DNA from: a virus
IMG/VR virus record: IMGVR_UViG_3300037258_000873
Location: 1-22,379 of that record
DNA: 22,379 nucleotides
Strand: one strand, 5' to 3'
Part shown: in pieces, positions 6,756-14,307 of the stretch
How positions within the stretch are numbered: position 1 is the first letter of the stretch
Layout of the letters: the number at the start of each line of letters is the position of its first letter
The notes under the pieces: generated by a model
What the model was told of the DNA's origin: nothing
Seen by the model: the letters and a program-made list of their open reading frames with translations, nothing else
Database searches by the model: none
Program-made: the position numbers and the translations under genes

Positions 6756-8591
6756 CTAGTGTCCCGGAAGTCCGCCAGCGGGCATGAGTGCCGCGGAATC
6801 GTCGAAGAATGATGGGCCGGTCTGTGGACGATTCAGCTGGCGACCCGCCTCGTCGAAAATGGCCGTTGTGAGGCCGTGACGATCGAGCTTGTTGTGCACA
6901 TAGAAATTGATGGCGGGTGGCTGATTTGGCGGGACATACTGACTGGGACCGCGCGAAATACTGCCGTGCGCAACCCCGTGCCATGATGCATTTGGATCGC
7001 TGTGAGTCGCTTCGAAGAGTTTGCCACCGAGGAAGCCGCCCAAGTCCCCGCCTGGGCCGAAACTGTTAATCCACTTACCGAAGTAATAGCCGCCAGCCCC
7101 TGCAGCGCCCAATAGGCCGGCTTTGGCCGCGATGGCACCCAATCCTCCGGCGACTTCCATCAACTGGCCGCCGAGACCCAGCCCCTTGCCGACCGCGAGT
7201 GTCAAACCCAGAGCCCTGAAGCCCGCCACGGCGAGCATCAGGGAGCCGCCCACGGTGGCCACAGTTGCAAGCCCCGCGCCTGCGATCGCCACGCCAGTCG
7301 TGGTCTTCGGGAAGCGGTCCATGAGCTTGGTCATCGTGCTAAGCGACGTATTGAGTCCATTGATGCCCTTGATAGCGGTTGGCAGTGTGTCTCGACCCAA
7401 CGTTATCAGCGTGTCGTTCCATCTGGCGGTCAGATCAGCGAACGCGCTGTTCGGGTCTTTCTTCCATGCTGCGATCACATCGTTATAGCCAAGCGCGTTT
7501 GAGGTGAGCTTCGCATCGCGCAGCACCTGGAACATCTGCGTGTCGATGAGCGAGGCTTGGCCCGATGCGTTGCGATTGGAAAGCAGATCATTGGTGACGC
7601 GAAGGATGTCGGATTGACTTGTGATGCCTTTGGCCGCGAGCAGCGGCAGGAAGTCCTGACGAAACCATGACACCGGGTCGGAGCTCAGCAATGCCTCTGC
7701 AACTGGATGCGTCATGACGAGCGACTTCACTTGCTTGCCCGCAGCCGTCATATGCGTCTGCCAGCTGGTCTGGCCGATGCCAAGTTCCTGCAGCTTGAGC
7801 ATCGTCTTTGCCGGCGTGCGTCCGGCAATTAGGTTCTGGTAGATGCTCATCAGAGCCGTACCGGCACGACGACCGCCCTGTTCCTGCAGGATCGCGGCGT
7901 AGTTGAGAATGCCCTGGTCCGAGAGCCCTCTGAACGCCGTGCCGCCTTGCTGGCTGAAGGAGGCGAGGTCGCCGAACTTGAGGAAGCCGCCGGACCCAGT
8001 AACGAGCTTCTCGGCGAGGTCCAGATTGCTCCTGAACCCAGCTTCATCCTTCGTGCCGCCGCGTCGGTCGATGAACTGCATGAGCGAGCGCGAGGCGCCG
8101 TCATCGATAGCGCCGACCTTCCCTTGATAGATCGCCGCATTGGCGGCGTTGACGCTTGCGATCATCGGGGCGAGCTTCGAGGCTTGAGCGTAAGAGCCGA
8201 ATATTCCGACACTCTCGCTCAGAGTCTGCATCAGCTGGGTGGCACTGATACCCATCAGCCCCGCGCCGCGCGCGAACTTATCCGCCTGACTATTGATGAC
8301 ATCGCCCAAGTTCAGGTTTCTGAACTTGTTGAAGACCAATTCGTATTCGCGTGCTGCCTTGATGGGCGCCTCAAACATCCCAAGTCCCATGGCTCCTGCG
8401 CCGAGCGTGAGGCCGCCTGCCAGGCCCAGGGTCCTGATGCCCTTCAGGCGCCGCTCCATATCCATAAGGCCGGAGTTCGTCGTCGCAATGGACCCGTGCA
8501 GGCTCCTGAACGAGCCCATCAAGCCCATGAGGCCGGCCGTCACGCCATCCCGGAGGGTCAATTTCACTGCAACGTTGTATGCTTCAAACAT
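6756..8591 (-). CDS. phage tail tape-measure protein (611 aa)
   Basis: A tape measure sets tail length and lines the tail tube during assembly. This one has the usual signs: a start with alternating hydrophobic and Gly residues (DGVTAGLMGLMGSFRSL), a long Ala/Leu/Gln-rich helical body, a Gly/Ala-rich hydrophobic stretch at about residues 430-520 (AGLATVATVGGSLMLAVAGF and later repeats) and a Pro-rich end. The start is supported by GAGGA nine bases ahead of the ATG. At 611 residues it would specify a short tail if roughly 1.5 angstrom per residue holds, a family-level rule. Tail tube, sheath, baseplate and fibre genes are missing around it, so this is either a remnant or a module used with another phage's tail. 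Confidence 0.85.
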   Translation of the reverse strand: MFEAYNVAVKLTLRDGVTAGLMGLMGSFRSLHGSIATTNSGLMDMERRLKGIRTLGLAGGLTLGAGAMGLGMFEAPIKAAREYELVFNKFRNLNLGDVINSQADKFARGAGLMGISATQLMQTLSESVGIFGSYAQASKLAPMIASVNAANAAIYQGKVGAIDDGASRSLMQFIDRRGGTKDEAGFRSNLDLAEKLVTGSGGFLKFGDLASFSQQGGTAFRGLSDQGILNYAAILQEQGGRRAGTALMSIYQNLIAGRTPAKTMLKLQELGIGQTSWQTHMTAAGKQVKSLVMTHPVAEALLSSDPVSWFRQDFLPLLAAKGITSQSDILRVTNDLLSNRNASGQASLIDTQMFQVLRDAKLTSNALGYNDVIAAWKKDPNSAFADLTARWNDTLITLGRDTLPTAIKGINGLNTSLSTMTKLMDRFPKTTTGVAIAGAGLATVATVGGSLMLAVAGFRALGLTLAVGKGLGLGGQLMEVAGGLGAIAAKAGLLGAAGAGGYYFGKWINSFGPGGDLGGFLGGKLFEATHSDPNASWHGVAHGSISRGPSQYVPPNQPPAINFYVHNKLDRHGLTTAIFDEAGRQLNRPQTGPSFFDDSAALMPAGGLPGH

Positions 8592-8703
8592 GGTGTCAGT
8601 CCTCTATCGTGTTCGTGAGTGGGCGGCCGATCATTCCCGCGCCGTGCAATACCCGCCCGGGCGTGTGGCGCGGCAACCGCGTGCGCCATTCTTCAAGCAC
8701 GCG

Positions 8704-8817
8704 ATGCCGTTCCCAAGGCGAGTGCTCTACTTCGTGTTTGGCGTCGTGGCGATCTTCATCAGCGCCGCCGTGCTGCTGTTCGTCGGCGTATTCGTGTGGG
8801 GAATCCTGACCCAGTAA
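8704..8817 (+). CDS. possible 37-aa single-helix membrane peptide, opposite strand
   Basis: In the gap between the tape measure and the next minus-strand gene, the plus strand encodes a peptide from the ATG at 8704 with a basic start (MPFPRRVLY) and a 25-residue hydrophobic helix rich in Val, Phe and Ala. The frame is open upstream, so longer versions exist. There is no good ribosome binding site. A second small membrane ORF on the plus strand lies at 9925-10173, which makes this one somewhat more believable. Confidence 0.35.
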   Translation: MPFPRRVLYFVFGVVAIFISAAVLLFVGVFVWGILTQ

Positions 8818-8819
8818 TG

Positions 8820-9089
8820 TTAGGGTTCCCGCGCGGCGTGCCGCTGCATGTCGGCCGTCAGCCGCCGCACCCTCTTGCCGGCGCGATGAATGCGGGTGCT
8901 GAGCATTGCCAGCCTGACTAGTTCTCCTGCTGTCGGCGGTGTTACGCCTTTAGCCGAGTCACCACGCGCCACCGTTGCCGGTCCATCGGACTGCACCCAC
9001 GTACGGGTCAGCTCCTCGAACTCGGCTGCGAGCGCATCGCGCTTAGCCAGTAGATCGGCGGCGATCCGCGCCCATTTAGATTTGGTCAC
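8820..9089 (-). CDS. small helical tail-module protein (89 aa)
   Basis: The GTG at 9089 overlaps the stop of the upstream gene by four bases (GTGA), indicating coupling. The product is basic and helical with two likely coiled-coil stretches (about residues 8-30 and 55-80). It sits directly upstream of the tape measure in transcription order, where siphoviruses encode tail assembly chaperones, so a chaperone or tail role is plausible from position. I see no sequence similarity to known G/GT chaperones and no slippery sequence for a programmed frameshift. Confidence 0.65.
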   Translation of the reverse strand: MTKSKWARIAADLLAKRDALAAEFEELTRTWVQSDGPATVARGDSAKGVTPPTAGELVRLAMLSTRIHRAGKRVRRLTADMQRHAAREP

Positions 9090-9469
9090 GACGTGGCCTC
9101 TTTTTGAGAGCCGGCAATGGCGGTGACTCGCGCTTGAGCATCCTTAAGCCGTAGGCCGAGGCTCTGCTGCTCCGATGCAACCTGCAATCGTGTTTCGTTC
9201 ACGATGGCCTGAAGGTCGAGCAGCCCGAGCATGAATTCGCCGAAGTCCGCGACCTTCTTTCGATCGCTGGGTACTGGGTTTTCCGGCATCGCATTGAGTT
9301 CGGCGCGCGCGGCCTCCTGCATTAGGACCGCCGTGTGCTCCGCCTCGCGGAGCCTGCCATCGAGCCAGCGCAGGCCATCCGTGTTCACAGCGATGGCTTG
9401 CTCGAGTTGCACGCATGCCGCTCGTGCGGCCACCAGATCGGTGCTCGCGGTCATTGGGGCGGAGATCAC
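9086..9469 (-). CDS. coiled-coil tail-module protein (127 aa)
   Basis: The frame can start at GTG 9469, which overlaps the stop of the upstream gene (GTGA), or at the ATG at 9454. I use 9469 because both junctions in this trio have the same overlap. The product is almost entirely helical, with heptad-like hydrophobic spacing in two long stretches (about residues 10-60 and 75-120), no cysteine after residue 20 and no membrane segment. It is probably an oligomeric structural or assembly protein of the tail module. The family is not recognised. Confidence 0.65.
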   Translation of the reverse strand: MISAPMTASTDLVAARAACVQLEQAIAVNTDGLRWLDGRLREAEHTAVLMQEAARAELNAMPENPVPSDRKKVADFGEFMLGLLDLQAIVNETRLQVASEQQSLGLRLKDAQARVTAIAGSQKEATS

Positions 9470-9828
9470 TGCTCCAACCGGAATAGGCCGGATTCGATCT
9501 GCTGGAGGTTGAGCCGCATGGTGTGCTGCGATCTCTCCACGGCATCGATGACCGCAAACGGTGCACCTGAGTCGCGTAACGCCTTGAGTTTGCCAGTCAA
9601 TCCATAGACAGAGGACTTCGCTCCCGCCAGGGAATGTCGGAGCGCGCCGGCCGTTTCGGGACTGGCCGTCTTGAACGCATCGTTGAGAGTCAGCACGTCA
9701 TGCAAGGCGCCGCTGATGTCCGAGGCGGCCGGATGCATTCCGTTGCCGTCCCGTGCCTTCAGAATCACTAATCGTCCGACGGGCGTATCAAAGACGGTGT
9801 AGCGGTCGGTGTCGGTTTGGGGGGTCAT
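9466..9828 (-). CDS. tail-module protein of unknown function (120 aa)
   Basis: A much longer frame is open to 11220, but its upstream part is antisense or out of frame to the serine recombinase and neighbouring genes. The real start is the ATG at 9828, preceded by GGAG at a spacing of about eight bases. The N-terminus looks like a beta-rich segment (DRYTVFDTPVGRLVILKARD), followed by helices. It is the first gene of a coupled run with the 127-aa and 89-aa genes and the tape measure, so it belongs to the tail module. No family is recognised. Confidence 0.7.
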   Translation of the reverse strand: MTPQTDTDRYTVFDTPVGRLVILKARDGNGMHPAASDISGALHDVLTLNDAFKTASPETAGALRHSLAGAKSSVYGLTGKLKALRDSGAPFAVIDAVERSQHTMRLNLQQIESGLFRLEQ

Positions 9829-9924
9829 GAGAATGCTCCGGTAAGTGAACTTGGCCAATGGCTGAGAAAGACGCGACGGCGGCGCAGGACTAGCCTTCCG
9901 GGCTACGACAGAGGGAGGGGAAAC

Positions 9925-10173
9925 ATGGGCATCTCCGAGCGACTCGGTGCTTCCGCGAACGAAATCGGGATGGGTCTCGGCGGCCTGACGGCCGGAATAT
10001 GTATCTGGGAGGAAATGCAGCGCCACGGACTTGTCGCCTACATCGTCCTGGGCGGTCTCGTCACGTGGGGCCTGTACGGCGCCTATTCGGAGATTGCGAT
10101 GTTGAAGTTCAACTGCGAGCGGTTTGAACGCACCTTGCGTGCTGCAGGAATCGACCCAAGCCGATCGATCTGA
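9925..10173 (+). CDS. small membrane protein (82 aa), divergent from the tail module
   Basis: The ATG at 9925 has a strong GGAGGGG ribosome binding site. The product has a Gly/Ala-rich amphipathic first segment and a clear transmembrane helix at about residues 37-56, then a basic cytoplasmic-looking tail. It could have two membrane passes. It is transcribed away from the tail module (starts at 9925 and 9828 diverge) and towards the serine recombinase, so the 96-base gap probably holds a divergent promoter. Small membrane proteins near tail genes can be holins, immunity or superinfection-exclusion factors, but the sequence itself does not decide. Confidence 0.65.
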   Translation: MGISERLGASANEIGMGLGGLTAGICIWEEMQRHGLVAYIVLGGLVTWGLYGAYSEIAMLKFNCERFERTLRAAGIDPSRSI

Positions 10174-10184
10174 GTGTGACGCCC

Positions 10185-10859
10185 TTATCGAAGCCCGAGC
10201 CGTCGAGCAGCCTTGAGAAGTGATGGCGCGTGCCAAAGTCCGCCGCCGACGGATTCGATACCGCGCTTGTTCAACGCCTCGGCCGCTTTGCGCAACGATA
10301 CGCCGGGCTTCAGGGCAAACTCGATCTGTGGTCGCAGTGCCTCGGCTCGCGCCGTGGCGGCCTTCTGTTTCGCTTCCATGGCAAGCGCTAAAATCGCCTT
10401 CTGCTCGGCCTTTGACTTGCCAGCCATGCCGAGCTTCTTCTTGGAACGCGCCAGCGCTTCCTTCGTGCGTTCGCTGATCTGCGCTCCCTCCTTTTCGGCC
10501 AGGGCAGCATAGATCTGCAAGGTGAAGGCGTCGGCCTTCGGCAGCATCGTGACTACAAAGCGCACGCGCTGCTCCATTAGGCCGGTGATGAAGTGCGAAT
10601 TGCGGGCCAGACGGTCGAGCTTCGCAACGATTAATGCGCCCTTGAGCGACTTGGCGACCTTCAGCGCGGAGCGCAGACCGGGACGCAGCGCCAGAGCATC
10701 CGAGCCCTTGCCGGTCTGCACGTCCTGATACCAGCCGGCAATCGTAATGCCCTCGGCTTTCGCAAAGTTTTCGATTGCCTGACGCTGCGCGTCCAGCCCT
10801 AAGCCCGAGCGGCCCTGCTCGGCCGAGGAAACCCGCGTGTATCCGATTGCCTGCTCCAT
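10185..10859 (-). CDS. serine recombinase of the resolvase/invertase family (224 aa)
   Basis: The catalytic domain is clear: Y-T-R-V-S-S at residues 7-12 with the nucleophile serine (S11), and the LDRLARN motif near residues 81-87 with the conserved Asp and Arg residues. The E helix with KEGAQISERTKEAL follows, then a Lys/Ala-rich stretch and a C-terminal HTH-like segment (LRKAAEALNKRGI). The total length fits small resolvases and invertases rather than large phage integrases. The ATG at 10859 has a good GGAGGG site and a promoter candidate lies upstream (10883-10911). Its target sites are not apparent: I found no inverted repeats flanking an obvious switch, so resolution of multimers or transposition-related roles are equally possible. 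Confidence 0.9.
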   Translation of the reverse strand: MEQAIGYTRVSSAEQGRSGLGLDAQRQAIENFAKAEGITIAGWYQDVQTGKGSDALALRPGLRSALKVAKSLKGALIVAKLDRLARNSHFITGLMEQRVRFVVTMLPKADAFTLQIYAALAEKEGAQISERTKEALARSKKKLGMAGKSKAEQKAILALAMEAKQKAATARAEALRPQIEFALKPGVSLRKAAEALNKRGIESVGGGLWHAPSLLKAARRLGLR

Positions 10860-10882
10860 CGTCGCGCCCTCCAATTGAGGGA

Positions 10883-10911
10883 ACATTACGCCTATCGGGC
10901 AGCGATGTAAA
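10883..10911 (-). promoter_or_regulatory. candidate sigma-70 promoter of the serine recombinase
   Basis: On the minus strand TTTACA and TAATGT are separated by 17 bases, 24 bases upstream of the start codon. The -35 box matches the consensus at five of six positions, the -10 box only at three. Confidence 0.35.
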
Positions 10912-11026
10912 CGCTTTCGGACGGTCGTTGAGAAACGATAACATCGGCGATCGCTGCTGTTGCAACGCGGCAGGAAGTCGACCGCCGTTCGCTGCTCGAC
11001 CTGCACCCAGGCGGGGGCCGACCGTT

Positions 11027-11236
11027 CTATCGGAACTCGGACAGCCCCCGCATCTGCCGCCGCAAATCCAGTCCCAATTGCCGCAGCTGTGGTCGGATTG
11101 CTCCGCGGTACGCATTACGCGACACCGCCGATTTGCCGCGGAGTGTCCGCGGACCCGTGGACTTCTCCCATGGGCGCCAGCGATGGATCGCTTCGGCCTG
11201 CCGGCATCGGCGCTCCGCACTCCACCCGTTCGCCAT
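11027..11236 (-). CDS. small conserved basic protein, phage/plasmid associated (69 aa)
   Basis: The central motif (RRWRPWEKSTGPRT-like, followed by GK and RNAYRG) resembles a family of short basic proteins common in proteobacterial prophages and islands. The exact core seen here is HRWRPWEKSTGPRT and SRNAYRG. No function is assigned to the family that I know of; a nucleic-acid-binding role would fit the charge. I start it at the ATG at 11236. It overlaps the last 122 bases of the upstream gene in a different frame, and both reading frames carry conserved-looking sequence. An upstream extension to 11368 is open but has the composition of a shadow. Confidence 0.6.
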   Translation of the reverse strand: MANGWSAERRCRQAEAIHRWRPWEKSTGPRTLRGKSAVSRNAYRGAIRPQLRQLGLDLRRQMRGLSEFR

Positions 11237-11975
11237 CAGTCGCCTCCAATAGTTTGCTTGGCGTGATCGTCTTTTCCCCCGCGCGCGAGATCTGGGCTTC
11301 ACCCGCCGCGGCGCCGTTGTTGACCTGCTGATGACCGCCGGCGATGTTCGCCTGGGATGCCCGGACAAAGGTCGGGCTGCGAGGGTTCTTAATCTCGTTC
11401 AAGGTCTCGACCGTCATCCGGCACTGGTTTTGTGCCCGAAGAGCCAACCGCAGATAGGCGTCTGCAGCGTGCACGTGTTCGCCTATGTTCACAGCCGCTC
11501 GGCGGGCAAGGTTGTTGAATAGGCTGTCGAGGGTGTGGGCCTGGGCAGTCAGTAGGGTTTCCGCGCGCGTCAGATCGCCGTTGGCCACGACCTCGCACTG
11601 CCTTGCCAATTCGGTGACGATCGCATTCAAGGCGATCTCGCCGAAGTCCTTGTTCACCTGCTTTATGGTGACGGAGGCCTGAATCGTTGGACTCAGAGAG
11701 GCGGTGCTTCTGGCATCGACCTCCGTCTCGCCATCGCGACCGATAATGGTCAGGTGGTCTGGGTTCGCAGCCTTTGCGGGTACGTGTACCCCCTGCAGCT
11801 GGTGTGATATGCGTCGTCGCTGCAATTCGGCAGCTGCCTGTGCCGGCGATAGTCGGGACGATAGCGCGAGGCGCTCGGGATCTGGCACGGCTGCGGTCGA
11901 CCCACTGCTCGAGGTGAGCCGGCCTCGAGGCGTGGCTCGGGCAGGGCGATTTCTTGCGCTTCTGGCTTTCGTCAT
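11115..11975 (-). CDS. conserved phage/island protein of unknown function (286 aa)
   Basis: The N-terminal 60 residues are basic and low-complexity. Residues about 95-215 form a helical domain with the pattern AHTLDSLFNNLARRA, then AADAYLRLALRAQNQC and TLNEIKNPR, which I recall from hypothetical proteins found beside the short basic RWRPWE-type protein in proteobacterial mobile elements. The end is Gly/Asn/Gln-rich. No catalytic residues are visible. The ATG at 11975 has no strong ribosome binding site. It lies downstream of hairpins (12012-12079) that probably isolate it from the Spo11-like operon, and it overlaps the next gene by 122 bases. Confidence 0.7.
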   Translation of the reverse strand: MTKARSARNRPARATPRGRLTSSSGSTAAVPDPERLALSSRLSPAQAAAELQRRRISHQLQGVHVPAKAANPDHLTIIGRDGETEVDARSTASLSPTIQASVTIKQVNKDFGEIALNAIVTELARQCEVVANGDLTRAETLLTAQAHTLDSLFNNLARRAAVNIGEHVHAADAYLRLALRAQNQCRMTVETLNEIKNPRSPTFVRASQANIAGGHQQVNNGAAAGEAQISRAGEKTITPSKLLEATDGERVECGAPMPAGRSDPSLAPMGEVHGSADTPRQIGGVA

Positions 11976-12011
11976 GACCGGGCCACGATTCCGGCGCAGG
12001 CACGTGGTGAC

Positions 12012-12079
12012 AAAGCTGGACCTTCAGCTTTTATAAGCGTGTGCTTAGCCGCTCTGTGACCGCCCAAACGAGCGGTTTT
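12012..12079. terminator. three consecutive hairpins, probable operon terminator region
   Basis: Hairpin 1 at 12012-12031 (AAAGCTG / CAGCTTT, 6-base loop), hairpin 2 at 12034-12047 (TAAGC / GCTTA, 4-base loop) and hairpin 3 at 12049-12075 (CCGCTC / GAGCGG, followed on the plus strand by TTTT). They lie between the end of the minus-strand operon at 12136 and the next gene start at 11975. Hairpin 1 has an A/T-rich flank on both sides and could work in either direction. Confidence 0.45.
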
Positions 12080-12135
12080 GCTGTTAACTGAACTGGTAAC
12101 CGCCAATACTGAGTGGCATGTTCGCTTGTCGATAC

Positions 12136-13005
12136 TCATAGCGTCGATCCGAGCAAATTCATGCTTGCCACATTTTGGTAGAACTGCTGCATGGACTCGA
12201 TCTCAGTCCGCTCGATCATCCGGGCGTGCTCCCAGATTGGAATGTCGATGTATTCGCGGATTTGTTGCTCAACCCGCGCTCGAAGTACCGGTGGGCGCAT
12301 GGCATCAAGTTCGTAGCAGCTCGTGCCGATCTCCTCCTTGAACCAGCGATAGCGCGGGTCCCGGCTCTTGCTCTCAAGATCGAAACTGGGCAGGCCCTTA
12401 AGGTCATTCGCTAGCAGCGCGATGCGCTCCAGGATCACGTTGGCGCCGTACTCTTCCAGCCGGCGGGGCAGATCTTCATCGGACATGTGTTTGCCCGATG
12501 GGTCCCAATCGCCCACATACAGCGCAATGAGCGGCTTTTCGGTGCTGGTGGATAATTCAGCGATAGCGTTGACTACGGTCGCGGATGCGTAGCCGTGCAT
12601 CACGCGGAAGGTGACGCCGTACTCGTCGAGGATCGGGGCGAGTGTGCCTCGAACGGTCCCTTTTTCGCTCCAGACCTCGACCAGGAAATCCTGATCCTGC
12701 CACTGGTCGCGTCGGTAGGTAGTGACGGCAGCCCTGATGATTTCGTCCGGGCCGCTCCAGCGAGAGGCCGTCTCGGCTTCACGGGATTCGTCCACGATCC
12801 AGGACCATGGAATCTGCTTCTCTTCGCGGGCTATGGTGAGTAGTCGCGAGATAGAGTTGGTGCTGGACTTGCCCATGTCTCGAAGGAGCTTCGCCCCGAA
12901 CAACTGGTAACAGACCGCGCGAACGCTCGCCGGTTGGATCTCGCGCAGGATCTCGATAACGGCCGCTAGCACTTGCAACGTGCGCTTGCTCTTGCCGCGG
13001 CTCAT
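12136..13005 (-). CDS. Spo11/topoisomerase VI subunit A-like protein, Mini-A type (289 aa)
   Basis: Type IIB topoisomerase A subunits cut DNA with a tyrosine in a winged-helix domain helped by a Toprim domain. Here residues 1-75 look like the winged helix, with the motif SVRAVCYQLFG placing a candidate catalytic tyrosine at residue 33. Residues about 105-190 look like the Toprim domain: an acidic residue in VEVWSEKG (E110 or E114), then YVGDWDPSG with D166 and D168, which matches the D-x-D metal site. The length is shorter than topoisomerase VI-A (about 350-390), and no B (ATPase) subunit is in the window, which matches the Mini-A proteins described from mobile elements. Start ATG 13005 overlaps the stop of the preceding gene (ATGA). 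It could nick, break or recombine DNA for the element; that is inference. Confidence 0.7.
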   Translation of the reverse strand: MSRGKSKRTLQVLAAVIEILREIQPASVRAVCYQLFGAKLLRDMGKSSTNSISRLLTIAREEKQIPWSWIVDESREAETASRWSGPDEIIRAAVTTYRRDQWQDQDFLVEVWSEKGTVRGTLAPILDEYGVTFRVMHGYASATVVNAIAELSTSTEKPLIALYVGDWDPSGKHMSDEDLPRRLEEYGANVILERIALLANDLKGLPSFDLESKSRDPRYRWFKEEIGTSCYELDAMRPPVLRARVEQQIREYIDIPIWEHARMIERTEIESMQQFYQNVASMNLLGSTL

Positions 13006-13325
13006 GCCGCCCTCTGGATCGCATCCAACTGGGTCTCCACACGTAGGTAAGGCAGTCTTGAGCCACTCATCAGGGCTGTTTCAGAGCCCAGTCGGGGGTT
13101 ACAATCCACGTGCGTGTTGATTGCTCCCCGAGCTGGGCCGGCAGTAGTTGCTTGATGAGTGACTCTCCGGCCCGCTGCCTGTCTGGGGGCTGAAGATCGT
13201 TGCCAAAAATCAATCCGTGCCCGTGCGCATAAACCCATGAGCCAACAGGCGGAAATGCCGCTTCGCCTAAGAGTTTCAGGCTGGGTAGGGTTGGGCTTGG
13301 ATTGGAGTGGTAAGAGCAGACTCAT
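13002..13325 (-). CDS. possible protein of unknown function (107 aa) between coupled genes
   Basis: The frame begins at ATG 13325 overlapping the stop of the upstream gene (ATGA) and ends at 13002 overlapping the start of the Spo11-like gene (ATGA). Overlaps at both ends are hard to obtain by chance and argue for a translated gene. Against it, the amino-acid composition is rich in Arg, Ser, Thr and Cys and lacks a clear secondary-structure pattern, and no family is recognised. It may be a fast-evolving protein or a decayed gene that kept its coupling role. Confidence 0.5.
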   Translation of the reverse strand: MSLLLPLQSKPNPTQPETLRRSGISACWLMGLCARARIDFWQRSSAPRQAAGRRVTHQATTAGPARGAINTHVDCNPRLGSETALMSGSRLPYLRVETQLDAIQRAA

Positions 13326-13783
13326 ATCTGCACTCTTCCGAGCACGTTGCTCACCACTGAATATTGGTTAACCGGGGCTATCGGCTTTCGGTCGTGGTCG
13401 CGGTTCACGGTGTTAATTGCCACCTTCAGAGTGATGTTTTTCAGGGCGCTCATGGGTACTCGGTCCCAGCGGGCAATGCCGTGACCGAAGATCAGTCGCC
13501 AGTCGCGGGCGAACTTCGAATGCCGCGCCACCTTGAAGTGGTTGGACTTCCGGTTGAGGACGGTGGCGGCGTACCAGGCCGGTACGACCGTGCCAAATGC
13601 TTCGGTGCCTGTCTCGATGATCTTGAAGTCGATGCGCAACCGCCCGCCGTAGGCGCCACTCAGTGCGAATCCGGCGTAGCAGACTGCGTAGTCGCGCTCA
13701 GGTATGCGCACGAGGTCATCGACTGATTCGACGGCGTCGACGGGGTCGTTGCTTGGGAACGAGACTATATTGGCGCCGTTCAT
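13322..13783 (-). CDS. conserved protein of unknown function (153 aa) in Spo11-like operon
   Basis: The ATG at 13783 shares its A with the stop of the upstream gene (TGATG), so I prefer it to the open extension to 13837. The protein is alpha/beta, with PERDYAVCYAGFALSGAYGGRLRIDFKI, then WYAATVLNRKSNHFKVARHSKFARDW and WDRVPMSALKN, and ends QYSVVSNVLGRVQI. This layout resembles small hypothetical proteins I associate with mobile elements in proteobacteria. It has no membrane segment or known catalytic motif. Coupling to a Toprim protein suggests it works on DNA or with that enzyme, which is inference from context only. Confidence 0.7.
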   Translation of the reverse strand: MNGANIVSFPSNDPVDAVESVDDLVRIPERDYAVCYAGFALSGAYGGRLRIDFKIIETGTEAFGTVVPAWYAATVLNRKSNHFKVARHSKFARDWRLIFGHGIARWDRVPMSALKNITLKVAINTVNRDHDRKPIAPVNQYSVVSNVLGRVQI

Positions 13784-14307
13784 CACGCCGCATTGCGCTG
13801 CCGATGGCCGCGCTGCTTGCACGCATCGCTGCTGCAAGACTTTGAGTTGGGGCGGGTGTGTGCGCCCGACACCTCTATATTAGCTGGCCACGTATCGTGA
13901 ATGGGTGCCTTGTAGACAGATGCAGTGCGCGGGTTCTCTGAGGCCTTAGCGCGCTGCAGGTAGGTCTTGCCGCCTCGAGTCACTAGACGCTTCTCAGGCC
14001 GATGATTCACCGCTTTCGCCACCGCAGCGACGTACTGGAAGGAAACGCCTGCTCTACGGCCAATTTCCCGATAGCTCAGTAGTGTCGTCGCCGGACTCGC
14101 GAGCATCGCGATGACCGCATAGCGCTTGGTTCCATGGCCTTCCTCATCGGGGTGGGCTGCAATCACTCGCTCAAGACGTCGGGCGCGGTACGCAGCCCAC
14201 GGATCCCTCAGTAGCGCCCGCCGCTGACACTGCCCGCATGGCGGCAAGTTCAAATCTCGTGCCCGCTGCGACTGCACACGCAGATAGGTCAGCCAGCGGC
14301 TACACAT
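13783..14307 (-). CDS. putative DNA-binding protein with Cys pair and HTH (174 aa)
   Basis: The start is taken as the ATG at 14307, overlapping the end of the upstream gene by eight bases; the frame is open to 14364. Near the N-terminus a CGQC motif (about residues 24-27) could be half of a zinc site. Residues about 75-100 look like a helix-turn-helix (LSYREIGRRAGVSFQYVAAVAKAV). The C-terminal 60 residues are polar and low-complexity with further Cys and His. A regulatory or replication role for the element is plausible. It is followed by the 153-aa gene with a TGATG junction. Confidence 0.65.
   Translation of the reverse strand: MCSRWLTYLRVQSQRARDLNLPPCGQCQRRALLRDPWAAYRARRLERVIAAHPDEEGHGTKRYAVIAMLASPATTLLSYREIGRRAGVSFQYVAAVAKAVNHRPEKRLVTRGGKTYLQRAKASENPRTASVYKAPIHDTWPANIEVSGAHTRPNSKSCSSDACKQRGHRQRNAA

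Noticed and set aside
7947-8618. 223-aa plus-strand ORF
   Set aside because: Shadow of the tape-measure gene; composition follows the opposite strand's codons.
10185-11006. Start of the serine recombinase at 11006
   Set aside because: The upstream 49 codons lack family similarity, and the ATG at 10859 has a GGAGGG site and begins exactly at the conserved catalytic domain.
9829-11220. N-terminal extension of the 120-aa tail-module frame into a 584-aa protein
   Set aside because: It runs out of frame across the serine recombinase and has Arg/Gly/Ser-rich shadow composition; a good start with ribosome binding site exists at 9828.
13528-13541. CCACCTTGAAGTGG palindrome as another member of the 25-bp family
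   Set aside because: The spacing is different (no 11-base centre) and it lies inside a well-supported coding region, so it is probably coincidental.
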